Of a DNA stretch of 64,000 nt, positions 26,207 to 34,813 are shown piece after piece. The notes below the pieces were generated by a model. That model was given only the letters and a program-made list of their open reading frames with translations. It did no database searches and was not told where the DNA came from. The stretch covers positions 1 to 64,000 of the forward strand of contig CAZEQK010000014.1 of assembly GCA_964514395.1 (NCBI GenBank), written 5' to 3'. Source of the stretch: CAZEQK01 sp964514395. Lineage in GTDB: Bacteria; Bacillota; Bacilli; Tepidibacillales; Tepidibacillaceae. Made by a program: the position numbers and the translations under genes. The stretch's first letter is position 1. Each line of letters starts with the position of its first letter.

Positions 26207-26839
26207 GTGAATGTACAAGCTAAAATGGACTTTATTTATCAATTTGAAGCATTAACAGCTTCACAAATAGATCTTTTATGGCACAAATGCCTTCAAGGGG
26301 ACAAAGCGGCATATGATAACCTAAAACATCATTATATGAAAAACCTTCTAAAAATAAAGCCTTTATATACCCAGTTAAACGAAGAAACCTTTTATAATTA
26401 TATCGAAAACTCCGTCCTAAAGGCTCTGGATCGCGGGATTAAGTTTAAGGTTGATGATTATGATTCTTATATGATTATGGCTAGTAATACATACTTTAAA
26501 TATTTTGTACGTCCAGAAACTAATACTTTAAAAATACCTACTCAATTAATCAAAGCTTATTCTAAGTTAGATGAAGTATATCAACATATTCCTAGCTTAT
26601 CTCATATAGATGAAAAAAGACAAATCAATTTACTTTCAAAGGGCTTTGAATACCCGATTTTTCTCACAAGATTACTGTATTATAGCTTCCACAAATGGAA
26701 AAGCGATAGCATAAGACAGGTCGATATCGATTTAACTGTTCACTTGCTTCCTGCACCGCAAAGAATTGAATGGGAAGTTTTCTATGAAAAGGATATAGAA
26801 GCTATTAAAAAAACGATAATAGAAAATCTAGAGGAGTAG
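26207..26839 (+). CDS. Sigma-70-like protein lacking region 4
   Basis: A 210-residue protein with GTG start after AAAGAGGG. Residues about 22-50 (LLWHKCLQGDKAAYDNLKHH) match sigma region 1.2/2.1, 60-85 (FYNYIENSVLKALDRGIKF) match regions 2.2-2.3, and TNTLKIPTQLIKAYSKLDEV (about 105-125) matches region 3.0 (TIRIPVHLIE..NKL). The -10 recognition helix (usually WWIRQAI) is replaced by MASNTYFKYFV. The last 75 residues could be a remnant of region 3, and no region 4.2 helix-turn-helix is seen. It may be a degenerate sigma factor, a core-polymerase-binding protein or a domesticated remnant. It is a single gene between terminators. Confidence 0.55.
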   Translation: MNVQAKMDFIYQFEALTASQIDLLWHKCLQGDKAAYDNLKHHYMKNLLKIKPLYTQLNEETFYNYIENSVLKALDRGIKFKVDDYDSYMIMASNTYFKYFVRPETNTLKIPTQLIKAYSKLDEVYQHIPSLSHIDEKRQINLLSKGFEYPIFLTRLLYYSFHKWKSDSIRQVDIDLTVHLLPAPQRIEWEVFYEKDIEAIKKTIIENLEE

Positions 26840-26860
26840 TATAATACCTACTCCTCTTCT
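26828..26860. terminator. Bidirectional terminator between convergent genes
   Basis: AGAGGAGTAG/CTACTCCTCT perfect stem spanning the two stop codons. Confidence 0.7.
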
Positions 26861-28113
26861 ATTTTCAATCTTGTATCCATAAAACCAATTTTACACGGAC
26901 CCTTCATAAGCTCAATATTTTTATTCTCTTTTATTTCCTCGAAAATAGCCTCTGAAACCCAAAGCTCATCAATATGCAATGTGTTTTTTAGAATGGTCAT
27001 TTTTAATTTAGAGGAATCATCTGGTCTTATTACCTGATAAACTCCTTCAAATAATTCCTGATCCGATTTATATGTCATTGGGATAGCAGCTCTAATGACA
27101 AAGCCACTAGTAATACAATTTAAATAGGTAGATTGCTTATCTATCTTACTTACTAATCTCTCCGTCGTAAAATCTGCAAGTCCGATTCCATTCGCATTCC
27201 CATGTGATGCATCAGACAAATCTAAAACGGCTAAATAGTTAATAGCGGGTTTCTTCGGTTCTGACATTCCTTCTATCCTAAGTCTACCAATGACATTTGT
27301 ATCCATCCCCGTCCCACTAAAATTCTTCCCCATTTCCAAAACAACAGCAAAATCTATTTTATCTACTGGTAAAATTGGTAATAATGCTTTTGATTCGACT
27401 AAAAGTTGTTTATCTTTAATAAAGATTTCACTTCTTTTAACTCCCTCTATTTTTACTGTTTGTTCCATTGCATTTTCAACGATTGCTAAACCACCTATTA
27501 TTGGCGCCTTAGCTACCATTTTCTTTGCAATGGAAGGAATAGATTCTGCTAGATGTCCTGCTCCAAGCTTATGTACCATGCTTGCACCTTTTGCTCGACC
27601 CATTCCTACAGCCATCATTTTTACCAAGCCACTTTCATGGTTTCCAGTAAAAGAGGTGTGGGCTTTTATTCTATTGATTAAGAGGATACCATCTGATTCA
27701 TAAGCCTCTTTTGCAATATATACTGGAAGTCCCTTAATACCAACATCAGTCACTCCTATCTCAACGACTTCACTTGAAGCGATGACAGGACATCCCATTA
27801 TCTCTTCTGTGATTTGTAAGCTAGTTAATATACTTTGTTGTCCCATGGCGGTTCCACCTCCATGGGAACCCATGGCTGAAAAAAGAAAAGGTTTGTAGCC
27901 CAAAAATTGTAATCGCTTAACGAGAGTGGATAGGATGAAGACAATATTGGCAATCCCTCTACTACCAGCAGGGATTGCTATTTTCGCACCTTTTTTTAAA
28001 TGACTAAATGGAAGGACAGTATCAACTTGTTCTATGATCTCATGCTCTATATCTTTAACATAAGGTTGAGTAAAATTTTGTTTTATTTTATAAATTTTCG
28101 GCCACTTTTCCAT
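26848..28113 (-). CDS. LarA-like (DUF2088) racemase/isomerase family protein
   Basis: A 421-residue protein. The N-terminal half resembles the LarA/DUF2088 domain: GAKIAIPAGSRGIANIVFIL, the glycine-rich SAMGSHGGGTAMGQQSIL and INRIKAHTSFTGNHESGLVKMMAVGMG. Known: LarA is the nickel-pincer lactate racemase; many relatives act on other 2-hydroxyacids. The His and Lys residues expected to bind the cofactor are present as GSHGG and SGLVKM, but the assignment is tentative. Last gene of a minus-strand operon with an SDR and a fumarylacetoacetase-like enzyme, suggesting breakdown of a hydroxyacid. Confidence 0.7.
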   Translation of the reverse strand: MEKWPKIYKIKQNFTQPYVKDIEHEIIEQVDTVLPFSHLKKGAKIAIPAGSRGIANIVFILSTLVKRLQFLGYKPFLFSAMGSHGGGTAMGQQSILTSLQITEEIMGCPVIASSEVVEIGVTDVGIKGLPVYIAKEAYESDGILLINRIKAHTSFTGNHESGLVKMMAVGMGRAKGASMVHKLGAGHLAESIPSIAKKMVAKAPIIGGLAIVENAMEQTVKIEGVKRSEIFIKDKQLLVESKALLPILPVDKIDFAVVLEMGKNFSGTGMDTNVIGRLRIEGMSEPKKPAINYLAVLDLSDASHGNANGIGLADFTTERLVSKIDKQSTYLNCITSGFVIRAAIPMTYKSDQELFEGVYQVIRPDDSSKLKMTILKNTLHIDELWVSEAIFEEIKENKNIELMKGPCKIGFMDTRLKIEEE

Positions 28114-28137
28114 TTTTACTGACCTCCTCTAACCTTT

Positions 28138-28264
28138 TTATCTTCGGTTTCAACAAGACCCCCTCTTCAACACCGTAAGAGGGAGTTGTTTCAATCCTCG
28201 AAATAAGGGCGGCTAAGGTTCAGGTGGAGATAAAAAACTCCATCTGAACCAAGTCTTCTTTATT
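28138..28264 (-). repeat. Dispersed two-hairpin repeat, short copy
   Basis: 127 bp matching 22025-22194 without the middle hairpin. In the GGTTCAGGTGGAG/CTCCATCTGAACC stem (28217-28229/28238-28250) an A-T pair of the other copy is replaced by G-C on both sides. Located between the fumarylacetoacetase-like and LarA-like genes within an operon. Confidence 0.7.
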
Positions 28265-28277
28265 CGCAATCACTATT

Positions 28278-29153
28278 CTATTTATTCACTTTAAGATCAT
28301 GAACATGGTTGGTTAGTTGTTCAAATCCATCGATTTGACATCCCACCGCATCGCCTTCTTTAATATGAACTGCACCAGGAGTTCCAGTAGAAATAATATC
28401 TCCAGGTAGTAAAGTCATTACCTTGGAATGGAAGGAAACTAAGTTCCATGGCTGAAAGGTCATATTTGCTACTACATTCTCTTTATGCACCTTTCCATTT
28501 AATATTGTAGCCACATTTAAATCTAACACTTCATCTACTTCATCTCTCGTGATTAAATGAGGGCCAAAGCTAATAAAGGTATCGAAGCTTTTAGATCTTG
28601 TTAAATATCTTGGGTTTTTTTGCAGAATATCCTCCGCAGTCACATCAATAATCGTTGTATAGCCCGCAATATAATGAATGGCATCCTCTTCTTCAACTTC
28701 CTTGCAGGTCTTCCCAATAATAATTCCAAGCTCTGCTTCTGCTGTTGTTCGTTCAGATTGATATGGGATTTTTATAGTATCCATATGTCCGATAATTGCT
28801 GTATCAGGCTTCATAAAGCTTGCTGGTTCTGTACTTGGGGCTTTTTCACTTAAATCAGCTGCATGCTCTGTATAGTTTAAACCAATTCCCCATATTTTCC
28901 TTGGGTGTCGATATAAAGGAGCATACACTACTTCTGCTTTTGCTATATATTCTAGACTTTCTAGCTCTTTTTCTCCACCATTTCTATACCATTCATTTAT
29001 TTCACTTAATTGGTTGGAATTAATTATTTCATATAAAGTAGTATCCCATTGCTTATTGAGGTTTTTATTAACTGTTTCAACTAAAACAACGCCTTGCTTT
29101 GAAACAATTGCCGCGACTTCATTATCTTGAAGCTTTACAGTTGCGAATCTCAC
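28278..29153 (-). CDS. Fumarylacetoacetate hydrolase family protein
   Basis: A 291-residue protein. GTG at 29153 is chosen because AAGGGGG sits nine bases upstream; an in-frame start seven codons earlier precedes that site. Typical motifs: IWGIGLNYTEHA, SFMKPDTAIIGH, the metal-binding Glu cluster in TTAEAELGIIIGKTCKEV, and GDIISTGTPGAVHIKEGD. Family members hydrolyse or decarboxylate C-C bonds of diketo or oxo acids. Middle gene of the SDR/FAH/LarA-like operon; substrate unknown. Confidence 0.85.
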   Translation of the reverse strand: MRFATVKLQDNEVAAIVSKQGVVLVETVNKNLNKQWDTTLYEIINSNQLSEINEWYRNGGEKELESLEYIAKAEVVYAPLYRHPRKIWGIGLNYTEHAADLSEKAPSTEPASFMKPDTAIIGHMDTIKIPYQSERTTAEAELGIIIGKTCKEVEEEDAIHYIAGYTTIIDVTAEDILQKNPRYLTRSKSFDTFISFGPHLITRDEVDEVLDLNVATILNGKVHKENVVANMTFQPWNLVSFHSKVMTLLPGDIISTGTPGAVHIKEGDAVGCQIDGFEQLTNHVHDLKVNK

Positions 29154-29222
29154 TTTTATTTCCCCCTTCACCATAGCTTTTATTTACAAATTCATATAAG
29201 TATCTCCTATTCTAAGCACACT

Positions 29223-30011
29223 TTAATATGCCTTAACTAGACCACCATCTGCTAAAATCGTTTGCCCAGTAATATAGGTGTTAGCCTCTGAACATAAGAA
29301 TACCATTAATCTTGCAAACTCTTCTGGTTCACCATAACGTCCAAGGGGAATGGTTGCTTTACTCTTTGCTGTTGCTTCCTCTTTCGTTATCCCTAATTTA
29401 GTAGCAGTAAGTGAATCCAATTGTTCTATTCTTTCTGTTGCAACTCTTCCTGGACCTATCACATTAATTAATATGTTATCCTTCGCTAATTCTTGAGACA
29501 GGGTCTTTGTTAAGCCTACAACTCCCATTCGAAATGTGTTTGAAAGAAGGAGATTATTTAAAGCGCTTTTCACAGAGGATGAGGTGTTATTTACAATATG
29601 GCCCCCACCTTGTTTTCGCATATGTGGTAGTACCTCTCTAATCGTGCGAATATAACTTAATAAAGTCAATTCATAAGCCTGTTGCCAATCTTCGTCGTTA
29701 AAAATATCAAATACACCAGCCTTTGGCCCGCCTGTATTGTTTACTAGTACATCGATACGTCCATACTTTTCAATAGTAGCCTCTACCAAAGCTTTTATAT
29801 CATCTGGTTTGGTCATATCACCCACCACATAATTCACTTTGTTACCAGTTTCCTGATATATATCCTCTACTGTTTGCTTTAGCTCTTCTTCTCGACGACT
29901 GAATATCATAACATTGGCACCCTCGCGTGTAAATTCCATTGCTCCTGCTTTACCTAAACCACCGCTTGCCGCAGTTACTATGACACTTTTACCTTTTAAC
30001 CCTAACTCCAT
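29223..30011 (-). CDS. SDR-family oxidoreductase with atypical active site
   Basis: A 262-residue Rossmann protein: TAASGGLGKAGAMEF binds NAD(P), with NNTGG and a Ser triad region NNTSSSVKSA (Ser144). The usual Tyr-x3-Lys is replaced by SNTFR, so Tyr becomes Ser157 and Lys becomes Arg161. A similar substitution is known in a divergent SDR subgroup. First gene of the three-gene catabolic operon, ATG after AAAGGAGG. Oxidoreductase activity is uncertain because of the changed residues. Confidence 0.82.
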   Translation of the reverse strand: MELGLKGKSVIVTAASGGLGKAGAMEFTREGANVMIFSRREEELKQTVEDIYQETGNKVNYVVGDMTKPDDIKALVEATIEKYGRIDVLVNNTGGPKAGVFDIFNDEDWQQAYELTLLSYIRTIREVLPHMRKQGGGHIVNNTSSSVKSALNNLLLSNTFRMGVVGLTKTLSQELAKDNILINVIGPGRVATERIEQLDSLTATKLGITKEEATAKSKATIPLGRYGEPEEFARLMVFLCSEANTYITGQTILADGGLVKAY

Positions 30012-30040
30012 TTCATTTCCTCCTTTTGTTATATTTTTAT

Positions 30041-30691
30041 TTAATTATCATTTCTAACCATTTCAACTCGATATATTGCTTTTCCCTGTTCAATAAACTT
30101 TAATTCATATTCGGTTTGAACATACCTTTTTATATTCTCTACATCCCGATATAGGTTTATGTTGATATTCTTAAGCAGCCAATTCCATTTTATTGCCTCA
30201 TTTAAAGAGAATTCATATAATAATTCATTATCAGTTTTAAAATGAATTTCTCCATTCTCTGTTAATATTTTCTTATATATATTTAAAAAATGATGATGTG
30301 TCAATCTCCTTTTAGCATGACGTGTTTTTGGCCATGGATCTACAAAATTTAGATATATTCGGGATAGTTCATCTTCAGCAAAGAAATCTTCTAATTTACT
30401 GGCACTATCTAATATAAATTTAATATTGGTAAGCTTTTGCTTATTAGCCTTACGTATTGCTTGAACCAAAACCTCTTGTTTTTGTTCAATGGCAATATAA
30501 TTGATATTAGGATTTTGCTCAGCCAATGTGGTTATAAACGTCCCTCTTCCTGTTCCGATTTCAGCTTCAATTTTGTTTGTATTCTTAAATAATTTATGCC
30601 AATTCCCTTTTTCCGCTTCTGGATGTTCTACATAATATTGGTCATATTGAATAATTTCATCCTTTACCCAAGGTCGCTTTCTTAACCGCAT
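30041..30691 (-). CDS. trmB: tRNA (guanine46-N7)-methyltransferase
   Basis: A 216-residue SAM-dependent enzyme. The N-terminus RLRKRPW, the SAM site AEIGTGRGTFI and the family signature VDPWPKTRHAKRRL are diagnostic, as is IHFKTDNELLYEFSL near the C-terminus. It methylates G46 in the tRNA variable loop. ATG follows GAGGAGAA, and glpQ-type gene 30716-31450 lies 24 bases upstream on the same strand. Confidence 0.95.
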   Translation of the reverse strand: MRLRKRPWVKDEIIQYDQYYVEHPEAEKGNWHKLFKNTNKIEAEIGTGRGTFITTLAEQNPNINYIAIEQKQEVLVQAIRKANKQKLTNIKFILDSASKLEDFFAEDELSRIYLNFVDPWPKTRHAKRRLTHHHFLNIYKKILTENGEIHFKTDNELLYEFSLNEAIKWNWLLKNININLYRDVENIKRYVQTEYELKFIEQGKAIYRVEMVRNDN

Positions 30692-30715
30692 TTGCTTTCT
30701 CCTCTATTATTCTAT

Positions 30716-31450
30716 TTATATTTTTTCTTTCAATAAAAGGATTAATCGATCAGGAACGTTTGTCATGATTCCATCCACATTCATTGCTATCATTTCTCGC
30801 ATTTCATCCTTATCATCGACGGTATATGGATAAACCTTTATACCATTTTCATGGGCGTCGTTTATTATTTCTTGGAAAACGACTTCTTTGTCAGGGTGTA
30901 GTGATATAGCATTTAGTACTTTTGCATAATCCCACGGTTTATATAATCCTTCTGTGTAAAGAATGGCTGTTTTTATTTCTGATGCCATTTTTTTTATCTT
31001 TGCAATCGAATAATGATTAAAAGATGATACAACCACCCTATCTACTAGTTGATATTCTTTAATTTTTTCAGCTAGTCTCTCTTCAATCCCTGGGTACATA
31101 ACAAAGCCCATTTTAATTTCTATATTAACCCATAGCTTCGTCGTTAAAATCAGCTCAAAAAATTCATCTAGGGTTGGTATTTTCTGACCTTCATAGGTGG
31201 AAGTATACCAGCTACCAGCATCTAACTCTCTTATCTGCTCTAAGGTGTAATCCTTAACCCAACCTTCACCATCTGTAGTTCTCTCTAATGTCTCATCGTG
31301 AATAAGGATTAAATGACCATCCTTTGTCATTTGAACATCTGTCTCTATCGCATCAGCTCCCATTTCAATCGCTCTTTTAAAAGCAATCATGGTATTTTCA
31401 GGACTTATCGCTGATGCTCCTCGATGAGCAATCACTTCTATTTTTTTCAC
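30716..31450 (-). CDS. Glycerophosphodiester phosphodiesterase
   Basis: A 244-residue GDPD barrel. Active-site motifs: IAHRGASAISPENT (His-Arg), ETDVQMTKDGHLILIHDETLERTTDG (metal Glu/Asp and His). No signal peptide, so cytosolic. It hydrolyses glycerophosphodiesters to glycerol-3-phosphate and alcohol. GTG start about 12 bases after AGGAG. Upstream of trmB, probably cotranscribed. Confidence 0.92.
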   Translation of the reverse strand: MKKIEVIAHRGASAISPENTMIAFKRAIEMGADAIETDVQMTKDGHLILIHDETLERTTDGEGWVKDYTLEQIRELDAGSWYTSTYEGQKIPTLDEFFELILTTKLWVNIEIKMGFVMYPGIEERLAEKIKEYQLVDRVVVSSFNHYSIAKIKKMASEIKTAILYTEGLYKPWDYAKVLNAISLHPDKEVVFQEIINDAHENGIKVYPYTVDDKDEMREMIAMNVDGIMTNVPDRLILLLKEKI

Positions 31451-31552
31451 AGACTTTCAACACTCCTTTTATTATTCAATAGCTAAACGTCGTTAATACT
31501 TACTTCCCTATGCAATGAAACAAATGAGTTTTGATGCAGTGTCACATTATAA

Positions 31553-32146
31553 TTAAACCATTCTTTTTTTACCTATTGCAGTAACAAAAAGCTGTTTAGC
31601 ATATTCATCAATCTGTTCAAACTGAAATAATCTTTCCGCTTCTTTAATTGTGTCACGATTTAAATGGCAACCATCACATACGAATCTCCAGGACGGGGTC
31701 ATCACATCCTGAACAAAGCCGATCCAACGCGGGTCGTCTAGACGTATATGTTCAAACAGAATGATGGTTCCTCCTTTTTTTAACACTCTGTGCATCTCCT
31801 CTAAAGATCTTTGTAAGTCCTTTACAGAGCATAAAACTAGGGTGGCTAATACCGTATCAAAACTTTCATCTTCAAAGGGTAAATCTTCAGCTTGACCATG
31901 ATGTAATTTAATAGGCACTTTTACATTGTTTATTTTTTTCTTTGCTTTATGAAGCATATCTATACTTGGTTCAATCCCTGTCACTTGAACATCGTCTGGA
32001 TAAAAAGGGAAATTCGCACCAGTGCCAAGTCCAATCTCAAGCACCTCACCATACGCATGCTTTAATATTTGAGTGCGTATGGGTCTAATATAGACCTTCT
32101 CCAGTGGTCCCATTACAGGATCATATATTTTAGTAAATAGACTCAT
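31553..32146 (-). CDS. Class I SAM-dependent methyltransferase
   Basis: About 197 residues. ATG at 32146 (AAGGTG six bases upstream) or a GTG three codons up are both possible. The SAM fold shows VLEIGLGTGANFPF (motif I), VTGIEPSIDML (motif II) and LATLVLCSVKDLQRSL (motif IV). The C-terminal CDGCHLNRDTI resembles phospholipid N-methyltransferase or UbiE-like members. Substrate unknown. No obvious operon partner. Confidence 0.8.
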   Translation of the reverse strand: MSLFTKIYDPVMGPLEKVYIRPIRTQILKHAYGEVLEIGLGTGANFPFYPDDVQVTGIEPSIDMLHKAKKKINNVKVPIKLHHGQAEDLPFEDESFDTVLATLVLCSVKDLQRSLEEMHRVLKKGGTIILFEHIRLDDPRWIGFVQDVMTPSWRFVCDGCHLNRDTIKEAERLFQFEQIDEYAKQLFVTAIGKKRMV

Positions 32147-32244
32147 TGCTTTCACCTTATCTCCTTATTTTAGTAGTCTCAAGACACATCATTTATCATT
32201 TTCTCGTAAATATATTTTTTTAATAAGTATAATACTTAAGACCT

Positions 32245-32442
32245 TTAAAAATCTATAAAATAGGTGTATTTCATATATTTCATACTAAGATAGGTCAGTT
32301 CGATCATTAATATTGCCAAAAATATGTGAGACGTAAAAATGTTCACTGTATCCTTTAACTTTCCCATAAAGGGTAACACTATTGTAATAATCATAAATCC
32401 AATGGAAATGATAAGTGGATGATGAGGAGCTTCAAAAAAATG
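32245..32442 (-). pseudogene. Remnant of a small membrane protein
   Basis: A minus-strand reading frame from a TGA at 32443 to a TAA at 32245 encodes a convincing two-helix membrane sequence (HPLIISIGFMIITIVLPF, then HIFLAILMIELTYLSMKY). The only ATG (32394) is in the middle of the first helix with no ribosome site, so the 5' end is probably lost. It might still be read as a 49-residue peptide from that ATG. The rest of this 330-bp spacer is AT-rich, including the promoter and RBS of the next gene. Confidence 0.35.
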
Positions 32443-32483
32443 TCAATATTATTTTATAATATAAATAATAAAGGAGAAAAAAC

Positions 32484-33176
32484 ATGGAGCAGAACCAGAA
32501 TCAGAGGAATGAGTTATTAAAAATTATGTCTTATAACATTCATAGCGGAAGAAATATATGGATGATACCTCAGCTTAAATATATGATTCATCTTATTAAA
32601 GCTGAACAACCCGATATTGTGGGAATTCAAGAAATCAATGAGAATCGACTTAGGGGATTACAGATATCTGCATTTACTAAGCATCTACATATGTTAAACC
32701 ACTTCGGTCCCAATGTGAAAATTGGAAATGGCTATTATGGTATCGCAACATTTACGAAGTTACCAATAAAAGATAAAGAGCATACCCTTTTTCCTAGTCA
32801 CAGAGAGCAAAGAGGTTTCATCAATACGATTGTAGAAGCAAACAATGGATTAATAAATATCATCAATACCCATCTTAGCTTAAATAACACCATTAGAAAT
32901 AAACAATTAGCGAATTTAACGCAATACGTGAAGGCTTTAACGGAGCCAATCATACTAATGGGAGATTTCAATACTGTTTTCGCTCATTTTGATGATCTAT
33001 TAATGGATTGTGGAAAAGAAAAAAGAAAAGAGCATCTTTCTACCCTTATGCTCTCTAATAAACGTATCGATTATATCTTTGTCAGCAACCATTTTAAGGT
33101 CATCAATTATCAGGTGGTGCACAGTAAAATGTCTGATCATTATCCAGTTGTCGTGGAATTGATATTTAATAACTGA
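32484..33176 (+). CDS. Endonuclease/exonuclease/phosphatase family protein
   Basis: A 230-residue EEP-fold enzyme. IMSYNIHSGRN (Asn), IVGIQEINENR (metal Glu), NTHLSLNN, ILMGDFNTVFAHFDDL (Asp-Asn) and SDHYPVVVEL (catalytic Asp-His) are all present. Substrate could be nucleic acid, phosphoinositide-like lipid or another phosphodiester. RBS is AAAGGAGAA. Its last 37 bases overlap the 3' end of the convergent gene. Confidence 0.85.
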   Translation: MEQNQNQRNELLKIMSYNIHSGRNIWMIPQLKYMIHLIKAEQPDIVGIQEINENRLRGLQISAFTKHLHMLNHFGPNVKIGNGYYGIATFTKLPIKDKEHTLFPSHREQRGFINTIVEANNGLINIINTHLSLNNTIRNKQLANLTQYVKALTEPIILMGDFNTVFAHFDDLLMDCGKEKRKEHLSTLMLSNKRIDYIFVSNHFKVINYQVVHSKMSDHYPVVVELIFNN

Positions 33177-34624
33177 AATATATAATCCTGCAAATCAACC
33201 ATTCTTACATTAGGTTTAGGTAAGATTGTTGCTCCACTGACTAATAAAGGTATAGTAGAATCTAATTTGTTTAAGGAGCCATGGCTTCCACCCCCTAAAT
33301 GAACGGGAAAGGTTTTTGTAATAAATTCATATTTTTCTTTTGCAGTGATAACGATATTAAATGTATCTTGAGAAAATAAAGCACCATATAATCTGGCTAA
33401 AGCATCAGGGTATTGGTCATAGGAAATATTCCAATCATCCACTTTTATATCCAATATGTCATAGTCTCCACTTTGGTCCCATGACACCCCATATGGATCG
33501 ATAAAATCTCCACCTTTTTTATACTTAAATATTTTACCCATGTTGTTCTGAACAATAATCTCTTTTCCTTCCTTCCAAGCTACAAAATCGATTCGGTTAT
33601 CTGTTAACAAAATATCTATGATCTGATATTGTTTATCTGCCTTTAAAGGATAAATGTAGGCCATCCTCTCATTATTTGCAATAATTAGATCATCGTTCTC
33701 ACTAGTTTTTTTACCTATCTTTGTAATATTAAAGCTTTTTAATAATTTTTCTAGGTTAATGTTATAGCTTTTATCCTTTCCAATTTCGTTTTGACCATGA
33801 TCTCCGATAATGATCAATACATTATTCTTCAGTGCTTCTTCCCAGCTACTAAAAATGTTGAGAAAATCGGTGATTCGATTATCCACTCTTTCTAAGCTAG
33901 GTAATGGCTGATGAACATATTTATGTAAAAAGTGATCGTGATCTGGTAGATATACAGCCATAAAATCTGGTTGATCTCCACTATCAATGACATTTTTGGC
34001 AACATCGACTGCAAATGCATCATTAATACCAAATCTCTTAAAAATAGTTTGATTAAAGCCCCAATTTATCTTTCTTCCTGTCAGCTTTGGTATATGCATT
34101 GCACCAATGCTTAAAATATCTGGAGCGCTTATTTGCTTTTTATATAAAGAAAAGCCAGTGACAAGATTTAATAAGAAAGGTAGAGTAAGGGTTGATTTTT
34201 TCCTGCCTCGATGAATAATAAAATTTATTGATCCCGATGTTTTGTTGTTGTCTGCTAATTGTTCAAAAATCGTTTTCACATGCTTACTTAAATGAGAATC
34301 ATTTAAATTTATTAACACATCCTTTGCTGTTTGTTTCAACCCTAAAGATAATACTGTTTTTGTCCCATTTACATAATCAATTAATCTTTTTTCATTAGAA
34401 TTGTACCAAATTAATCCTGGTATCTTATGCTGATCGGGATAAGTCCCTGTCATCAAGGTAGCATCAACGGAAGCAGTCATAGTAGGAAAGGCACTAATTA
34501 ATTCTGAATTGTAGTAGCCATTATCCATCAAATATTTTAATGCTTTTACTTTATTAGATTTCGTAGCATTTTCTAAATCAGTTGGCATTAAAGAGTCAAT
34601 TAATAATAAAATTACTTTTTTCAT
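33140..34624 (-). CDS. Alkaline phosphatase superfamily / nucleotide pyrophosphatase-type protein
   Basis: A 494-residue protein. Metal and nucleophile motifs: ILLLIDSLMP, a Thr/Ser nucleophile region FPTMTASVDATLMTG, VYLPDHDHFLH, IIGDHGQNE and HLGGGSHGSLN. These fit the type I phosphodiesterase/nucleotide pyrophosphatase branch. It has no signal peptide. ATG follows AGGAGTAATACG. Substrate unknown. The C-terminal coding region overlaps the convergent EEP gene by 37 bp. Confidence 0.82.
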   Translation of the reverse strand: MKKVILLLIDSLMPTDLENATKSNKVKALKYLMDNGYYNSELISAFPTMTASVDATLMTGTYPDQHKIPGLIWYNSNEKRLIDYVNGTKTVLSLGLKQTAKDVLINLNDSHLSKHVKTIFEQLADNNKTSGSINFIIHRGRKKSTLTLPFLLNLVTGFSLYKKQISAPDILSIGAMHIPKLTGRKINWGFNQTIFKRFGINDAFAVDVAKNVIDSGDQPDFMAVYLPDHDHFLHKYVHQPLPSLERVDNRITDFLNIFSSWEEALKNNVLIIIGDHGQNEIGKDKSYNINLEKLLKSFNITKIGKKTSENDDLIIANNERMAYIYPLKADKQYQIIDILLTDNRIDFVAWKEGKEIIVQNNMGKIFKYKKGGDFIDPYGVSWDQSGDYDILDIKVDDWNISYDQYPDALARLYGALFSQDTFNIVITAKEKYEFITKTFPVHLGGGSHGSLNKLDSTIPLLVSGATILPKPNVRMVDLQDYIFQLLNINSTTTG

Positions 34625-34813
34625 CGTATTACTCCTATGATTGATGTCATATTAAAATATCCTGTTTATTATTTGAGAGATGGTATATTTCTATACTATC
34701 TCTTTTTTTTATAGAAATTACCTTTTATTTTTTTATTTTTAGCTTAAAATATACTCTAATTTTTGCTACAATTATTTAAAGCATTCACGTTTTACTATAA
34801 AGGAGGATTTTCG

